Source: Asterias amurensis
Lineage: Eukaryota; Echinodermata; Asteroidea; Forcipulatida; Asteriidae
Reading direction: 5' to 3'
Assembly (NCBI RefSeq): GCF_032118995.1
Contig: NC_092656.1
Location: forward strand, 17,920,694-17,984,693
Length of the DNA stretch: 64,000 nt
Shown here: positions 37,715 to 49,780 of the stretch, one piece after another
Position numbering within the stretch: position 1 is the first letter of the stretch
Layout of the letters: every line of letters starts with the position of its first letter
Notes under the pieces: model-generated
The model's database searches: none
What the model was told of the DNA's origin: nothing
Seen by the model: only the letters and a program-made list of their open reading frames with translations
Translations under genes and position numbers: made by a program

Positions 37715-38797
37715 GATGATAGAGAGAGATGATGCGAGGGAATCGTTTCGTAAGAAGCTTCACAGCGAGCAATACTGATGAGACCCACCGGACCGTCAGC
37801 CTTTTTCAAGGGTCACGGGTGGCTCTGAGCAGCCCCTGGGTCCATTCACGCTGCTCAATCAACCGGCGAGGCTCGGCGGTTCGTGTGGAGCTGGAATTTA
37901 CTCCAATATTAGTGTGTTTCATTTTTCTTCTGATTTGCAAAATTCTTGTTTAAAATAGCATCGGACAATTTCCCCACAACTGTAGATGTGTTGGTCAAGT
38001 TCTAACCTTTCCATGCATACAATTTTTTTTTACGAGGTCTCAATATCTAAGCCTGAAACGACCACTATGAAATGACATTGTTTCCGATAGTGACATTTTA
38101 TTCATTTTTTTTGTCGCATATAATGTTACATCGATTTATGTATCATTTAATTATTGCTTCAAATAATGATGATGATCTTAGCAAGTCAATTAATCCAGTC
38201 ACGCAATAGTTGTTGTAAAATTGTCTTGCGACAATTTCGAGAAACAAACTCGTTTTTGTTATTTGGGCATTATTAGTGCTTAAGGCAGTGGAGTCGCATG
38301 CAAGTTGATACATTCTTACTATTTCCGCCACTCTGAGTAACCCCCCTCCCCCCGTGTCTGTAATTGCCCCCCCCCCTTCAGAAAACAAACAAACAAACTA
38401 ACAAACACCGCATATTTATGTAAATTGGTACGTTTGTTTACATCAAATTAATCGTGTTTCGCCATTTTGTTTTGTTGCATACTGCCCCCCCCCCCCCCTA
38501 CATCACCGCTGCTTTTATGTAAACTTGTGGGTTTGTTTTTATTAGATCCATCGTTTTTCGCCATTTTGTTTATGTTTCATAGTGTTTTTGATCAAACTAG
38601 TTACTTATTTATGTAATATTTATGTATTTAATATTTTGGATATATTTTTTTTATCGAAACAAATAAATTATCTGCCGATGTGATTATTTTATTTTTAATT
38701 ATTTTTCCTAGACAAATGCAGGTAATAGTCTCTTTTTGTAAGTTGTGGCTCTGAAAAGAGCCGTTTGGTTTGGTTGATTGTCCCGGGTGGGAACTGA

Positions 38798-39394
38798 CTA
38801 CTTCTTTGGCTTGGTGGTCTTCTTCGGCTTTGCTGCTTTGGTGGCCTTCTTTGCATTTGGCTTTGGACTCTTTGCGGCTTTGCTGGGCTTGGCGACTTTC
38901 TTTGCTGGCTTGGCTGCTGTTTTCTTGGCTGCAACTTTCTTGGTGGGTGTCTTCTTGACGATTTTCTTTGGAGTCTTCTTCTTGGTTATCTTGGTTTTCT
39001 TGGCCTTCTCCTTCTTGGCTGCGGCTTTCTCTGCTTTCTTGGCTTTCAGCTCTGCTTTCTTTGCTTGCTCCTTCTCTTTCTTGGCCTTGGCTCGTTCTTT
39101 GACCTTCTCCGCCTGTTCCTTGGCCTTGTCCTTTGCTGGGTCCAATTTGAATGAACCGGAAGCTCCCTTGCCCTTGGTCTGGATAAGAACTCCCTTCTGC
39201 ACACCGGTATTGAGGGCTTTTCGGATGAAAACGGCCTGCCTGTCCATGTCGACTTGGAATGTGTCCTTGATGTACTTTCTGATGGCTTGACTGGACGAAC
39301 CGTTTTTCTCCTTCAGTGCCACGATAGCGGCAACCACCATCTTGATTGCTGGAGGGTGGGCCCGAACGGTTGCAGACTTTTTCACGGTAGCCAT
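38798..39394 (-). CDS. H1: Histone H1, copy 23 (198 aa)
   Basis: Intact; Q36, Q47. Stem-loop 38,747-38,762. 5' UTR C variant. The last copy before a block of variant units. Confidence 0.97.
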   Translation of the reverse strand: MATVKKSATVRAHPPAIKMVVAAIVALKEKNGSSSQAIRKYIKDTFQVDMDRQAVFIRKALNTGVQKGVLIQTKGKGASGSFKLDPAKDKAKEQAEKVKERAKAKKEKEQAKKAELKAKKAEKAAAKKEKAKKTKITKKKTPKKIVKKTPTKKVAAKKTAAKPAKKVAKPSKAAKSPKPNAKKATKAAKPKKTTKPKK

Positions 39395-40469
39395 GATGAT
39401 AGAGAGAGATGATGCGAGGGAATCGTTTCGTAAGAAGCTTCACAGCGAGCAATACTGATGAGACCCACCGGACCGTCAGCCTTTTTCAAGGGTCACGGGT
39501 GGCTCTGAGCAGCCCCTGGGTCCATTCACGCTGCTCAATCAACCGGCGAGGCTCGGCGGTTCGTGTGGAGCTGGAATTTACTCCAATATTAGTGTGTTTC
39601 ATTTTTCTTCTGATTTGCAAAATTCTTGTTTAAAATAGCATCGGACAATTTCCCCACAACTGTAGATGTGTTGGTCAAGTTCTAACCTTTCCATGCATAC
39701 AATTTTTTTTTACGAGGTCTCAATATCTAAGCCTGAAACGACCACTATGAAATGACATTGTTTCCGATAGTGACATTTTATTCATTTTTTTTGTCGCATA
39801 TAATGTTACATCGATTTATGTATCATTTAATTATTGCTTCAAATAATGATGATGATCTTAGCAAGTCAATTAATCCAGTCACGCAATAGTTGTTGTAAAA
39901 TTGTCTTGCGACAATTTCGAGAAACAAACTCGTTTTTGTTATTTGGGCATTATTAGTGCTTAAGGCAGTGGAGTCGCATGCAAGTTGATACATTCTTACT
40001 ATTTCCGCCACTCTGAGTAACCCCCCTCCCCCCGTGTCTGTAATTGCCCCCCCTTCAGAAAACAAACAAACAAACTAACAAACACCGCATATTTATGTAA
40101 ATTGGTACGTTTGTTTACATCAAATTAATCGTGTTTCGCCATTTTGTTTTGTTGCATAATGCCCCCCCCCTACATCACCGCTGCTTTTATGTAAACTTGT
40201 GGGTTTGTTTTTATTAGATCCATCGTTTTTCGCCATTTTGTTTATGTTTCATAGTGTTTTTGATCAAACTAGTTACTTATTTATGTAATATTTATGTATT
40301 TAATATTTTGGATATATTTTTTTTATCGAAACAAATAAATTATCTGCCGATGTGATTATTTTATTTTTAATTATTTTTCCTAGACAAATGCAGGTAATAG
40401 TCTCTTTTTGTAAGTTGTGGCTCTGAAAAGAGCCGTTTGGTTTGGTTGATTGTCCCGGGTGGGAAATGA

Positions 40470-41051
40470 CTACTTCTTTGGCTTGGTGGTCTTCTTCGGC
40501 TTTGCTGCTTTGGTGGCCTTCTTTGCATTTGGCTTTGGACTCTTTGCGGCTTTGCTGGGCTTGGCGACTTTCTTTGCTGGCTTGGCTGCAACTTTCTTGG
40601 TGGGTGTCTTCTTGACGATTTTCTTTGGAGTCTTCTTCTTGGTTATCTTGGTTTTCTTGGCCTTCTTCTTCTTGGCTGCGGCTTTCTCTGCTTTCTTGGC
40701 TTTCAGCTCTGCTTTCTTTGCTTGCTCCTTCTCTTTCTTGGCCTTGGCTCGTTCTTTGACCTTCTCCGCCTGTTCCTTGGCCTTGTCCTTTGCTGGGTCC
40801 AATTTGAATGAACCGGAAGCTCCCTTGCCCTTGGTCTGGATAAGAACTCCCTTCTGCACACCGGTATTGAGGGCTTTTCGGATGAAAACGGCCTGCCTGT
40901 CCATGTCGACTTGGAATGTGTCCTTGATGTACTTTCTGATGGCTTGACTGGACGAACCGTTTTTCTCCTTCAGTGCCACGATAGCGGCAACCACCATCTT
41001 GATTGCTGGAGGGTGGGCCCGAACAGTTGCAGACTTTTTCACGGTAGCCAT
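40470..41051 (-). CDS. H1: Histone H1, copy 24, 5-residue deletion (193 aa)
   Basis: A 15-bp in-frame deletion shortens the tail repeat [15 protein letters not shown] to [10 protein letters not shown], and one glutamate becomes lysine (KKEKAKK to KKKKAKK). Q36, Q47. It also starts a set of variants private to the right end: a silent change at Thr9 (GAACAGTTGC on the plus strand) and the A variant after the stop. Stem-loop 40,419-40,434. Likely still functional, since H1 tails tolerate small length changes. Confidence 0.95.
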   Translation of the reverse strand: MATVKKSATVRAHPPAIKMVVAAIVALKEKNGSSSQAIRKYIKDTFQVDMDRQAVFIRKALNTGVQKGVLIQTKGKGASGSFKLDPAKDKAKEQAEKVKERAKAKKEKEQAKKAELKAKKAEKAAAKKKKAKKTKITKKKTPKKIVKKTPTKKVAAKPAKKVAKPSKAAKSPKPNAKKATKAAKPKKTTKPKK

Positions 41052-41957
41052 GATGATAGAGAGAGATGATGCGAGGGAATCGTTTCGTAAGAAGCTTTAC
41101 AGCGAGCAATACTGATGAGACCCACCGGACCGTCAGCCTTTTTCAAGGGTCACGGGTGGCTCTGAGCAGCCCCTGGGTCCATTCACGCTGCTCAATCAAC
41201 CGGCGAGGCTCGGCGGTTCGTGTGGAGCTGGAATTTACTCCAATATTAGTGTGTTTCATTTTTCTTCTGATTTGCAAAATTCTTGTTTAAAATAGCATCG
41301 GACAATTTCCCCACAACTGTAGATGTGTTGGTCAAGTTCTAACCTTTCCATGCATACAATTTTTTTTTACGAGGTCTCAATATCTAAGCCTGAAACGACC
41401 ACTATGAAATTACATTGTTTCCGATAGTGACATTTTATTCATTTTTTTTGTCGCATATAATGTTACATCGATTTATGTATCATTTAATTATTGCTTCAAA
41501 TAATGATGATGATCTTAGCAAGTCAATTAATCCAGTCACGCAATAGTTGTTGTAAAATTGTCTTGCGACAATTTCGAGAAACAAACTCGTTTTTGTTATT
41601 TGGGCATTATTAGTGCTTAAGGCAGTGGAGTCGCATGCAAGTTGATACATTCTTACTATTTCCGCCACTCTGAGTAACCCCCCTGCCCCCGTGTCTGTAA
41701 TTGCCCCCCCTTCAGAAAACAAACAAACAAACTAACAAACACCGCATATTTATGTAAATTGGTACGTTTGTTTACATCAAATTAATCGTGTTTCGCCATT
41801 TTGTTTTGTTGCATAATGCCCCCCCCCCTACATCACCGCTGCTTTTATGTAAACTTGTGGGTTTGTTTTTATTAGATCCATCGTTTTTCGCCATTTTGTT
41901 TATGTTTCATAGTGTTTTTGATCAAACTAGTTACTTATTTATGTAATATTTATGTAT

Positions 41958-42770
41958 TTAATATTTTGGATATATTTTTTTTATCGAAACAAATAAATTA
42001 TCTGCCGATGTGATTATTTTATTTTTAATTATTTTTCCTAGACAAATGCAGGTAATAGTCTCTTTTTGTAAGTTGTGGCTCTGAAAAGAGCCGTTTGGTT
42101 TGGTTGATTGTCCCGGGTGGGAAATGACTACTTCTTTGGCTTGGTGGTCTTCTTCGGCTTTGCTGCTTTGGTGGCCTTCTTTGCATTTGGCTTTGGACTC
42201 TTTGCGGCTTTGCTGGGCTTGGCGACTTTCTTTGCTGGCTTGGCTGCTGTTTTCTTGGCTCTTTGCGGCTTTGCTGGGCTTGGCGACTTTCTTTGCTGGC
42301 TTGGCTGCAACTTTCTTGGTGGGTGTCTTCTTGACGATTTTCTTTGGAGTCTTCTTCTTGGTTATCTTGGTTTTCTTGGCCTTCTCCTTCTTGGCTGCGG
42401 CTTTCTCTGCTTTCTTGGCTTTCAGCTCTGCTTTCTTTGCTTGCTCCTTCTCTTTCTTGGCCTTGGCTCGTTCTTTGACCTTCTCCGCCTGTTCCTTGGC
42501 CTTGTCCTTTGCTGGGTCCAATTTGAATGAACCGGAAGCTCCCTTGCCCTTGGTCTGGATAAGAACTCCCTTCTGCACACCGGTATTGAGGGCTTTTCGG
42601 ATGAAAACGGCCTGCCTGTCCATGTCGACTTGGAATGTGTCCTTGATGTACTTTCTGATGGCTTGACTGGACGAACCGTTTTTCTCCTTCAGTGCCACGA
42701 TAGCGGCAACCACCATCTTGATTGCTGGAGGGTGGGCCCGAACAGTTGCAGACTTTTTCACGGTAGCCAT
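41958..42770 (-). pseudogene. H1: Histone H1, copy 25, frameshifted and promoterless
   Basis: A 46-bp insertion in the tail shifts the frame after the segment [15 protein letters not shown], so the rest of the lysine/proline tail is replaced by a Q/S/E-rich sequence. The shifted frame runs through the stem-loop (42,077-42,092) and stops only at 41,958, past the normal mRNA 3' end. In addition an 820-bp deletion joins the 5' UTR (42,777) to spacer sequence, removing the promoter. An in-frame spacer ATG (42,800) would add 10 residues. The unit is 906 bp. Confidence 0.93.
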
Positions 42771-42863
42771 GATGATATTAGATCCATCGTTTTTCGCCAT
42801 TTTGTTTATGTTTCATAGTGTTTTTGATCAAACTAGTTACTTATTTATGTAATATTTATGTAT

Positions 42864-43676
42864 TTAATATTTTGGATATATTTTTTTTATCGAAACAAAT
42901 AAATTATCTGCCGATGTGATTATTTTATTTTTAATTATTTTTCCTAGACAAATGCAGGTAATAGTCTCTTTTTGTAAGTTGTGGCTCTGAAAAGAGCCGT
43001 TTGGTTTGGTTGATTGTCCCGGGTGGGAAATGACTACTTCTTTGGCTTGGTGGTCTTCTTCGGCTTTGCTGCTTTGGTGGCCTTCTTTGCATTTGGCTTT
43101 GGACTCTTTGCGGCTTTGCTGGGCTTGGCGACTTTCTTTGCTGGCTTGGCTGCTGTTTTCTTGGCTCTTTGCGGCTTTGCTGGGCTTGGCGACTTTCTTT
43201 GCTGGCTTGGCTGCAACTTTCTTGGTGGGTGTCTTCTTGACGATTTTCTTTGGAGTCTTCTTCTTGGTTATCTTGGTTTTCTTGGCCTTCTCCTTCTTGG
43301 CTGCGGCTTTCTCTGCTTTCTTGGCTTTCAGCTCTGCTTTCTTTGCTTGCTCCTTCTCTTTCTTGGCCTTGGCTCGTTCTTTGACCTTCTCCGCCTGTTC
43401 CTTGGCCTTGTCCTTTGCTGGGTCCAATTTGAATGAACCGGAAGCTCCCTTGCCCTTGGTCTGGATAAGAACTCCCTTCTGCACACCGGTATTGAGGGCT
43501 TTTCGGATGAAAACGGCCTGCCTGTCCATGTCGACTTGGAATGTGTCCTTGATGTACTTTCTGATGGCTTGACTGGACGAACCGTTTTTCTCCTTCAGTG
43601 CCACGATAGCGGCAACCACCATCTTGATTGCTGGAGGGTGGGCCCGAACAGTTGCAGACTTTTTCACGGTAGCCAT
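42864..43676 (-). pseudogene. H1: Histone H1, copy 26, frameshifted tail reading through the stem-loop
   Basis: Same 46-bp insertion as copy 25, but with a complete promoter. The frame encodes an intact globular domain (Q36, Q47) and about 170 normal residues, then about 100 residues in another frame. Its stop (42,864) lies about 120 nt past the stem-loop (42,983-42,998). A correctly processed mRNA would therefore have no stop codon and should be a target of nonstop decay. It could be translated only from a read-through, polyadenylated transcript. Confidence 0.93.
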
Positions 43677-44759
43677 GATGATAGAGAGAGATGATGCGAG
43701 GGAATCGTTTCGTAAGAAGCTTTACAGCGAGCAATACTGATGAGACCCACCGGACCGTCAGCCTTTTTCAAGGGTCACGGGTGGCTCTGAGCAGCCCCTG
43801 GGTCCATTCACGCTGCTCAATCAACCGGCGAGGCTCGGCGGTTCGTGTGGAGCTGGAATTTACTCCAATATTAGTGTGTTTCATTTTTCTTCTGATTTGC
43901 AAAATTCTTGTTTAAAATAGCATCGGACAATTTCCCCACAACTGTAGATGTGTTGGTCAAGTTCTAACCTTTCCATGCATACAATTTTTTTTTACGAGGT
44001 CTCAATATCTAAGCCTGAAACGACCACTATGAAATGACATTGTTTCCGATAGTGACATTTTATTCATTTTTTTTGTCGCATATAATGTTACATCGATTTA
44101 TGTATCATTTAATTATTGCTTCAAATAATGATGATGATCTTAGCAAGTCAATTAATCCAGTCACGCAATAGTTGTTGTAAAATTGTCTTGCGACAATTTC
44201 GAGAAACAAACTCGTTTTTGTTATTTGGGCATTATTAGTGCTTAAGGCAGTGGAGTCGCATGCAAGTTGATACATTCTTACTATTTCCGCCACTCTGAGT
44301 AACCCCCCTCCCCCCGTGTCTGTAATTGCCCCCCCCCCCCCTTCAGAAAACAAACAAACAAACTAACAAACACCGCATATTTATGTAAATTGGTACGTTT
44401 GTTTACATCAAATTAATCGTGTTTCGCCATTTTGTTTTGTTGCATAATGCCCCCCCCCCCTACATCACCGCTGCTTTTATGTAAACTTGTGGGTTTGTTT
44501 TTATTAGATCCATCGTTTTTCGCCATTTTGTTTATGTTTCATAGTGTTTTTGATCAAACTAGTTACTTATTTATGTAATATTTATGTATTTAATATTTTG
44601 GATATATTTTTTTTATCGAAACAAATAAATTATCTGCCGATGTGATTATTTTATTTTTAATTATTTTTCCTAGACAAATGCAGGTAATAGTCTCTTTTTG
44701 TAAGTTGTGGCTCTGAAAAGAGCCGTTTGGTTTGGTTGATTGTCCCGGGTGGGAAATGA

Positions 44760-45356
44760 CTACTTCTTTGGCTTGGTGGTCTTCTTCGGCTTTGCTGCTT
44801 TGGTGGCCTTCTTTGCATTTGGCTTTGGACTCTTTGCGGCTTTGCTGGGCTTGGCGACTTTCTTTGCTGGCTTGGCTGCTGTTTTCTTGGCTGCAACTTT
44901 CTTGGTGGGTGTCTTCTTGACGATTTTCTTTGGAGTCTTCTTCTTGGTTATCTTGGTTTTCTTGGCCTTCTCCTTCTTGGCTGCGGCTTTCTCTGCTTTC
45001 TTGGCTTTCAGCTCTGCTTTCTTTGCTTGCTCCTTCTCTTTCTTGGCCTTGGCTCGTTCTTTGACCTTCTCCGCCTGTTCCTTGGCCTTGTCCTTTGCTG
45101 GGTCCAATTTGAATGAACCGGAAGCTCCCTTGCCCTTGGTCTGGATAAGAACTCCCTTCTGCACACCGGTATTGAGGGCTTTTCGGATGAAAACGGCCTG
45201 CCTGTCCATGTCGACTTGGAATGTGTCCTTGATGTACTTTCTGATGGCTTGACTGGACGAACCGTTTTTCTCCTTCAGTGCCACGATAGCGGCAACCACC
45301 ATCTTGATTGCTGGAGGGTGGGCCCGAACAGTTGCAGACTTTTTCACGGTAGCCAT
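44760..45356 (-). CDS. H1: Histone H1, copy 27 (198 aa)
   Basis: Intact; Q36, Q47. Stem-loop 44,709-44,724. Has the silent Thr9 change and the A variant after the stop that mark the right-end block, without the 15-bp or 46-bp changes. Confidence 0.97.
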   Translation of the reverse strand: MATVKKSATVRAHPPAIKMVVAAIVALKEKNGSSSQAIRKYIKDTFQVDMDRQAVFIRKALNTGVQKGVLIQTKGKGASGSFKLDPAKDKAKEQAEKVKERAKAKKEKEQAKKAELKAKKAEKAAAKKEKAKKTKITKKKTPKKIVKKTPTKKVAAKKTAAKPAKKVAKPSKAAKSPKPNAKKATKAAKPKKTTKPKK

Positions 45357-46456
45357 GATGATAGAGAGAGATGATGCGAGGGAATCGTTTCGTAAGAAGC
45401 TTTACAGCGAGCAATACTGATGAGACCCACCGGACCGTCAGCCTTTTTCAAGGGTCACGGGTGGCTCTGAGCAGCCCCTGGGTCCATTCACGCTGCTCAA
45501 TCAACCGGCGAGGCTCGGCGGTTCGTGTGGAGCTGGAATTTACTCCAATATTAGTGTGTTTCATTTTTCTTCTGATTTGCAAAATTCTTGTTTAAAATAG
45601 CATCGGACAATTTCCCCACAACTGTAGATGTGTTGGTCAAGTTCTAACCTTTCCATGCATACAATTTTTTTTTACGAGGTCTCAATATCTAAGCCTGAAA
45701 CGACCACTATGAAATGACATTGTTTCCGATAGTGACATTTTATTCATTTTTTTTGTCGCATATAATGTTACATCGATTTATGTATCATTTAATTATTGCT
45801 TCAAATAATGATGATGATCTTAGCAAGTCAATTAATCCAGTCACGCAATAGTTGTTGTAAAATTGTCTTGCGACAATTTCGAGAAACAAACTCGTTTTTG
45901 TTATTTGGGCATTATTAGTGCTTAAGGCAGTGGAGTCGCATGCAAGTTGATACATTCTTACTATTTCCGCCACTCTGAGTAACCCCCCTCCCCCCGTGTC
46001 TGTAATTGCCCCCCCCCTTCAGAAAACAAACAAACAAACTAACAAACACCGCATATTTATGTAAATTGGTACGTTTGTTTACATCAAATTAATCGTGTTT
46101 CGCCATTTTGTTTTGTTGCATAATGCCCCCCCCTACATCACCGCTGCTTTTATGTAAACTTGTGGGTTTGTTTTTATTAGATCCATCGTTTTTCGCCATT
46201 TTGTTTATGTTTCATAGTGTTTTTGATCAAACTAGTTACTTATTTATGTAATATTTATGTATTTAATATTTTGGATATATTTTTTTTATCGAAACAAATA
46301 AATTATCTGCCGATGTGATTATTTTATTTTTAATTATTTTTCCTAGACAAATGCAGGTAATAGTCTCTTTTTGTAAGTTGTGGCTCTGAAAAGAGCCGTT
46401 TGGTTTGGTTGATTGTCCCGGGTGGGAAATGACTACTTCTTTGGCTTGGTGGTCTT

Positions 46457-47029
46457 CTACGGCTTTGCTGCTTTGGTGGCCTTCTTTGCATTTGGCTTTG
46501 GACTCTTTGCGGCTTTGCTGGGCTTGGCGACTTTCTTTGCTGGCTTGGCTGCTGTTTTCTTGGCTGCAACTTTCTTGGTGGGTGTCTTCTTGACGATTTT
46601 CTTTGGAGTCTTCTTCTTGGTTATCTTGGTTTTCTTGGCCTTCTCCTTCTTGGCTGCGGCTTTCTCTGCTTTCTTGGCTTTCAGCTCTGCTTTCTTTGCT
46701 TGCTCCTTCTCTTTCTTGGCCTTGGCTCGTTCTTTGACCTTCTCCGCCTGTTCCTTGGCCTTGTCCTTTGCTGGGTCCAATTTGAATGAACCGGAAGCTC
46801 CCTTGCCCTTGGTCTGGATAAGAACTCCCTTCTGCACACCGGTATTGAGGGCTTTTCGGATGAAAACGGCCTGCCTGTCCATGTCGACTTGGAATGTGTC
46901 CTTGATGTACTTTCTGATGGCTTGACTGGACGAACCGTTTTTCTCCTTCAGTGCCACGATAGCGGCAACCACCATCTTGATTGCTGGAGGGTGGGCCCGA
47001 ACAGTTGCAGACTTTTTCACGGTAGCCAT
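46457..47029 (-). CDS. H1: Histone H1, copy 28, early stop (190 aa)
   Basis: A private change (TCTACGG on the plus strand near 46,458) turns a lysine codon AAG into TAG, removing the last eight residues (KKTTKPKK). The rest is normal, with Q36 and Q47. Stem-loop 46,382-46,397 is intact. The loss of eight tail residues is probably mild. The distance from stop to stem-loop grows from 35 to 59 nt. Confidence 0.94.
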   Translation of the reverse strand: MATVKKSATVRAHPPAIKMVVAAIVALKEKNGSSSQAIRKYIKDTFQVDMDRQAVFIRKALNTGVQKGVLIQTKGKGASGSFKLDPAKDKAKEQAEKVKERAKAKKEKEQAKKAELKAKKAEKAAAKKEKAKKTKITKKKTPKKIVKKTPTKKVAAKKTAAKPAKKVAKPSKAAKSPKPNAKKATKAAKP

Positions 47030-48106
47030 GATGATAGAGAGAGATGATGCGAGGGAATCGTTTCGTAAGAAGCTTTACAGCGAGCAATACTGATGAGACC
47101 CACCGGACCGTCAGCCTTTTTCAAGGGTCACGGGTGGCTCTGAGCAGCCCCTGGGTCCATTCACGCTGCTCAATCAACCGGCGAGGCTCGGCGGTTCGTG
47201 TGGAGCTGGAATTTACTCCAATATTAGTGTGTTTCATTTTTCTTCTGATTTGCAAAATTCTTGTTTAAAATAGCATCGGACAATTTCCCCACAACTGTAG
47301 ATGTGTTGGTCAAGTTCTAACCTTTCCATGCATACAATTTGTTTTTACGAGGTCTCAATATCTAAGCCTGAAACGACCACTATGAAATGACATTGTTTCC
47401 GATAGTGACATTTTATTCATTTTTTTTGTCGCATATAATGTTACATCGATTTATGTATCATTTAATTATTGCTTCAAATAATGATGATGATCTTAGCAAG
47501 TCAATTAATCCAGTCACGCAATAGTTGTTGTAAAATTGTCTTGCGACAATTTCGAGAAACAAACTCGTTTTTGTTATTTGGGCATTATTAGTGCTTAAGG
47601 CAGTGGAGTCGCATGCAAGTTGATACATTCTTACTATTTCCGCCACTCTGAGTAACCCCCCTCCCCCCGTGTCTGTAATTGCCCCCCCTTCAGAAAACAA
47701 ACAAACAAACTAACAAACACCGCATATTTATGTAAATTGGTACGTTTGTTTACATCAAATTAATCGTGTTTCGCCATTTTGTTTTGTTGCATAATGCCCC
47801 CCCCCCCTACATCACCGCTGCTTTTATGTAAACTTGTGGGTTTGTTTTTATTAGATCCATCGTTTTTCGCCATTTTGTTTATGTTTCATAGTGTTTTTGA
47901 TCAAACTAGTTACTTATTTATGTAATATTTATGTATTTAATATTTTGGATATATTTTTTTTATCGAAACAAATAAATTATCTGCCGATGTGATTATTTTA
48001 TTTTTAATTATTTTTCCTAGACAAATGCAGGTAATAGTCTCTTTTTGTAAGTTGTGGCTCTGAAAAGAGCCGTTTGGTTTGGTTGATTGTCCCGGGTGGG
48101 AAATGA

Positions 48107-48703
48107 CTACTTCTTTGGCTTGGTGGTCTTCTTCGGCTTTGCTGCTTTGGTGGCCTTCTTTGCATTTGGCTTTGGACTCTTTGCGGCTTTGCTGGGCTTG
48201 GCGACTTTCTTTGCTGGCTTGGCTGCTGTTTTCTTGGCTGCAACTTTCTTGGTGGGTGTCTTCTTGACGATTTTCTTTGGAGTCTTCTTCTTGGTTATCT
48301 TGGTTTTCTTGGCCTTCTCCTTCTTGGCTGCGGCTTTCTCTGCTTTCTTGGCTTTCAGCTCTGCTTTCTTTGCTTGCTCCTTCTCTTTCTTGGCCTTGGC
48401 TCGTTCTTTGACCTTCTCCGCCTGTTCCTTGGCCTTGTCCTTTGCTGGGTCCAATTTGAATGAACCGGAAGCTCCCTTGCCCTTGGTCTGGATAAGAACT
48501 CCCTTCTGCACACCGGTATTGAGGGCTTTTCGGATGAAAACGGCCTGCCTGTCCATGTCGACTTGGAATGTGTCCTTGATGTACTTTCTGATGGCTTGAC
48601 TGGACGAACCGTTTTTCTCCTTCAGTGCCACGATAGCGGCAACCACCATCTTGATTGCTGGAGGGTGGGCCCGAACAGTTGCAGACTTTTTCACGGTAGC
48701 CAT
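48107..48703 (-). CDS. H1: Histone H1, copy 29 (198 aa)
   Basis: Intact; Q36, Q47. Stem-loop 48,056-48,071. Shares with copy 28 a T-to-G change in an upstream T-run (AATTTGTTTTTACG near 49,014 and 47,340). The last complete gene on the right. Confidence 0.97.
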   Translation of the reverse strand: MATVKKSATVRAHPPAIKMVVAAIVALKEKNGSSSQAIRKYIKDTFQVDMDRQAVFIRKALNTGVQKGVLIQTKGKGASGSFKLDPAKDKAKEQAEKVKERAKAKKEKEQAKKAELKAKKAEKAAAKKEKAKKTKITKKKTPKKIVKKTPTKKVAAKKTAAKPAKKVAKPSKAAKSPKPNAKKATKAAKPKKTTKPKK

Positions 48704-49780
48704 GATGATAGAGAGAGATGATGCGAGGGAATCGTTTCGTAAGAAGCTTTACAGCGAGCAATACTGATGAGACCCACCGGACCGTCAGCCTTTTTCAAGG
48801 GTCACGGGTGGCTCTGAGCAGCCCCTGGGTCCATTCACGCTGCTCAATCAACCGGCGAGGCTCGGCGGTTCGTGTGGAGCTGGAATTTACTCCAATATTA
48901 GTGTGTTTCATTTTTCTTCTGATTTGCAAAATTCTTGTTTAAAATAGCATCGGACAATTTCCCCACAACTGTAGATGTGTTGGTCAAGTTCTAACCTTTC
49001 CATGCATACAATTTGTTTTTACGAGGTCTCAATATCTAAGCCTGAAACGACCACTATGAAATGACATTGTTTCCGATAGTGACATTTTATTCATTTTTTT
49101 TGTCGCATATAATGTTACATCGATTTATGTATCATTTAATTATTGCTTCAAATAATGATGATGATCTTAGCAAGTCAATTAATCCAGTCACGCAATAGTT
49201 GTTGTAAAATTGTCTTGCGACAATTTCGAGAAACAAACTCGTTTTTGTTATTTGGGCATTATTAGTGCTTAAGGCAGTGGAGTCGCATGCAAGTTGATAC
49301 ATTCTTACTATTTCCGCCACTCTGAGTAACCCCCCTCCCCCCGTGTCTGTAATTGCCCCCCCTTCAGAAAACAAACAAACAAACTAACAAACACCGCATA
49401 TTTATGTAAATTGGTACGTTTGTTTACATCAAATTAATCGTGTTTCGCCATTTTGTTTTGTTGCATAATGCCCCCCCCCCCTACATCACCGCTGCTTTTA
49501 TGTAAACTTGTGGGTTTGTTTTTATTAGATCCATCGTTTTTCGCCATTTTGTTTATGTTTCATAGTGTTTTTGATCAAACTAGTTACTTATTTATGTAAT
49601 ATTTATGTATTTAATATTTTGGATATATTTTTTTTATCGAAACAAATAAATTATCTGCCGATGTGATTATTTTATTTTTAATTATTTTTCCTAGACAAAT
49701 GCAGGTAATAGTCTCTTTTTGTAAGTTGTGGCTCTGAAAAGAGCCGTTTGGTTTGGTTGATTGTCCCGGGTGGGAAATGA

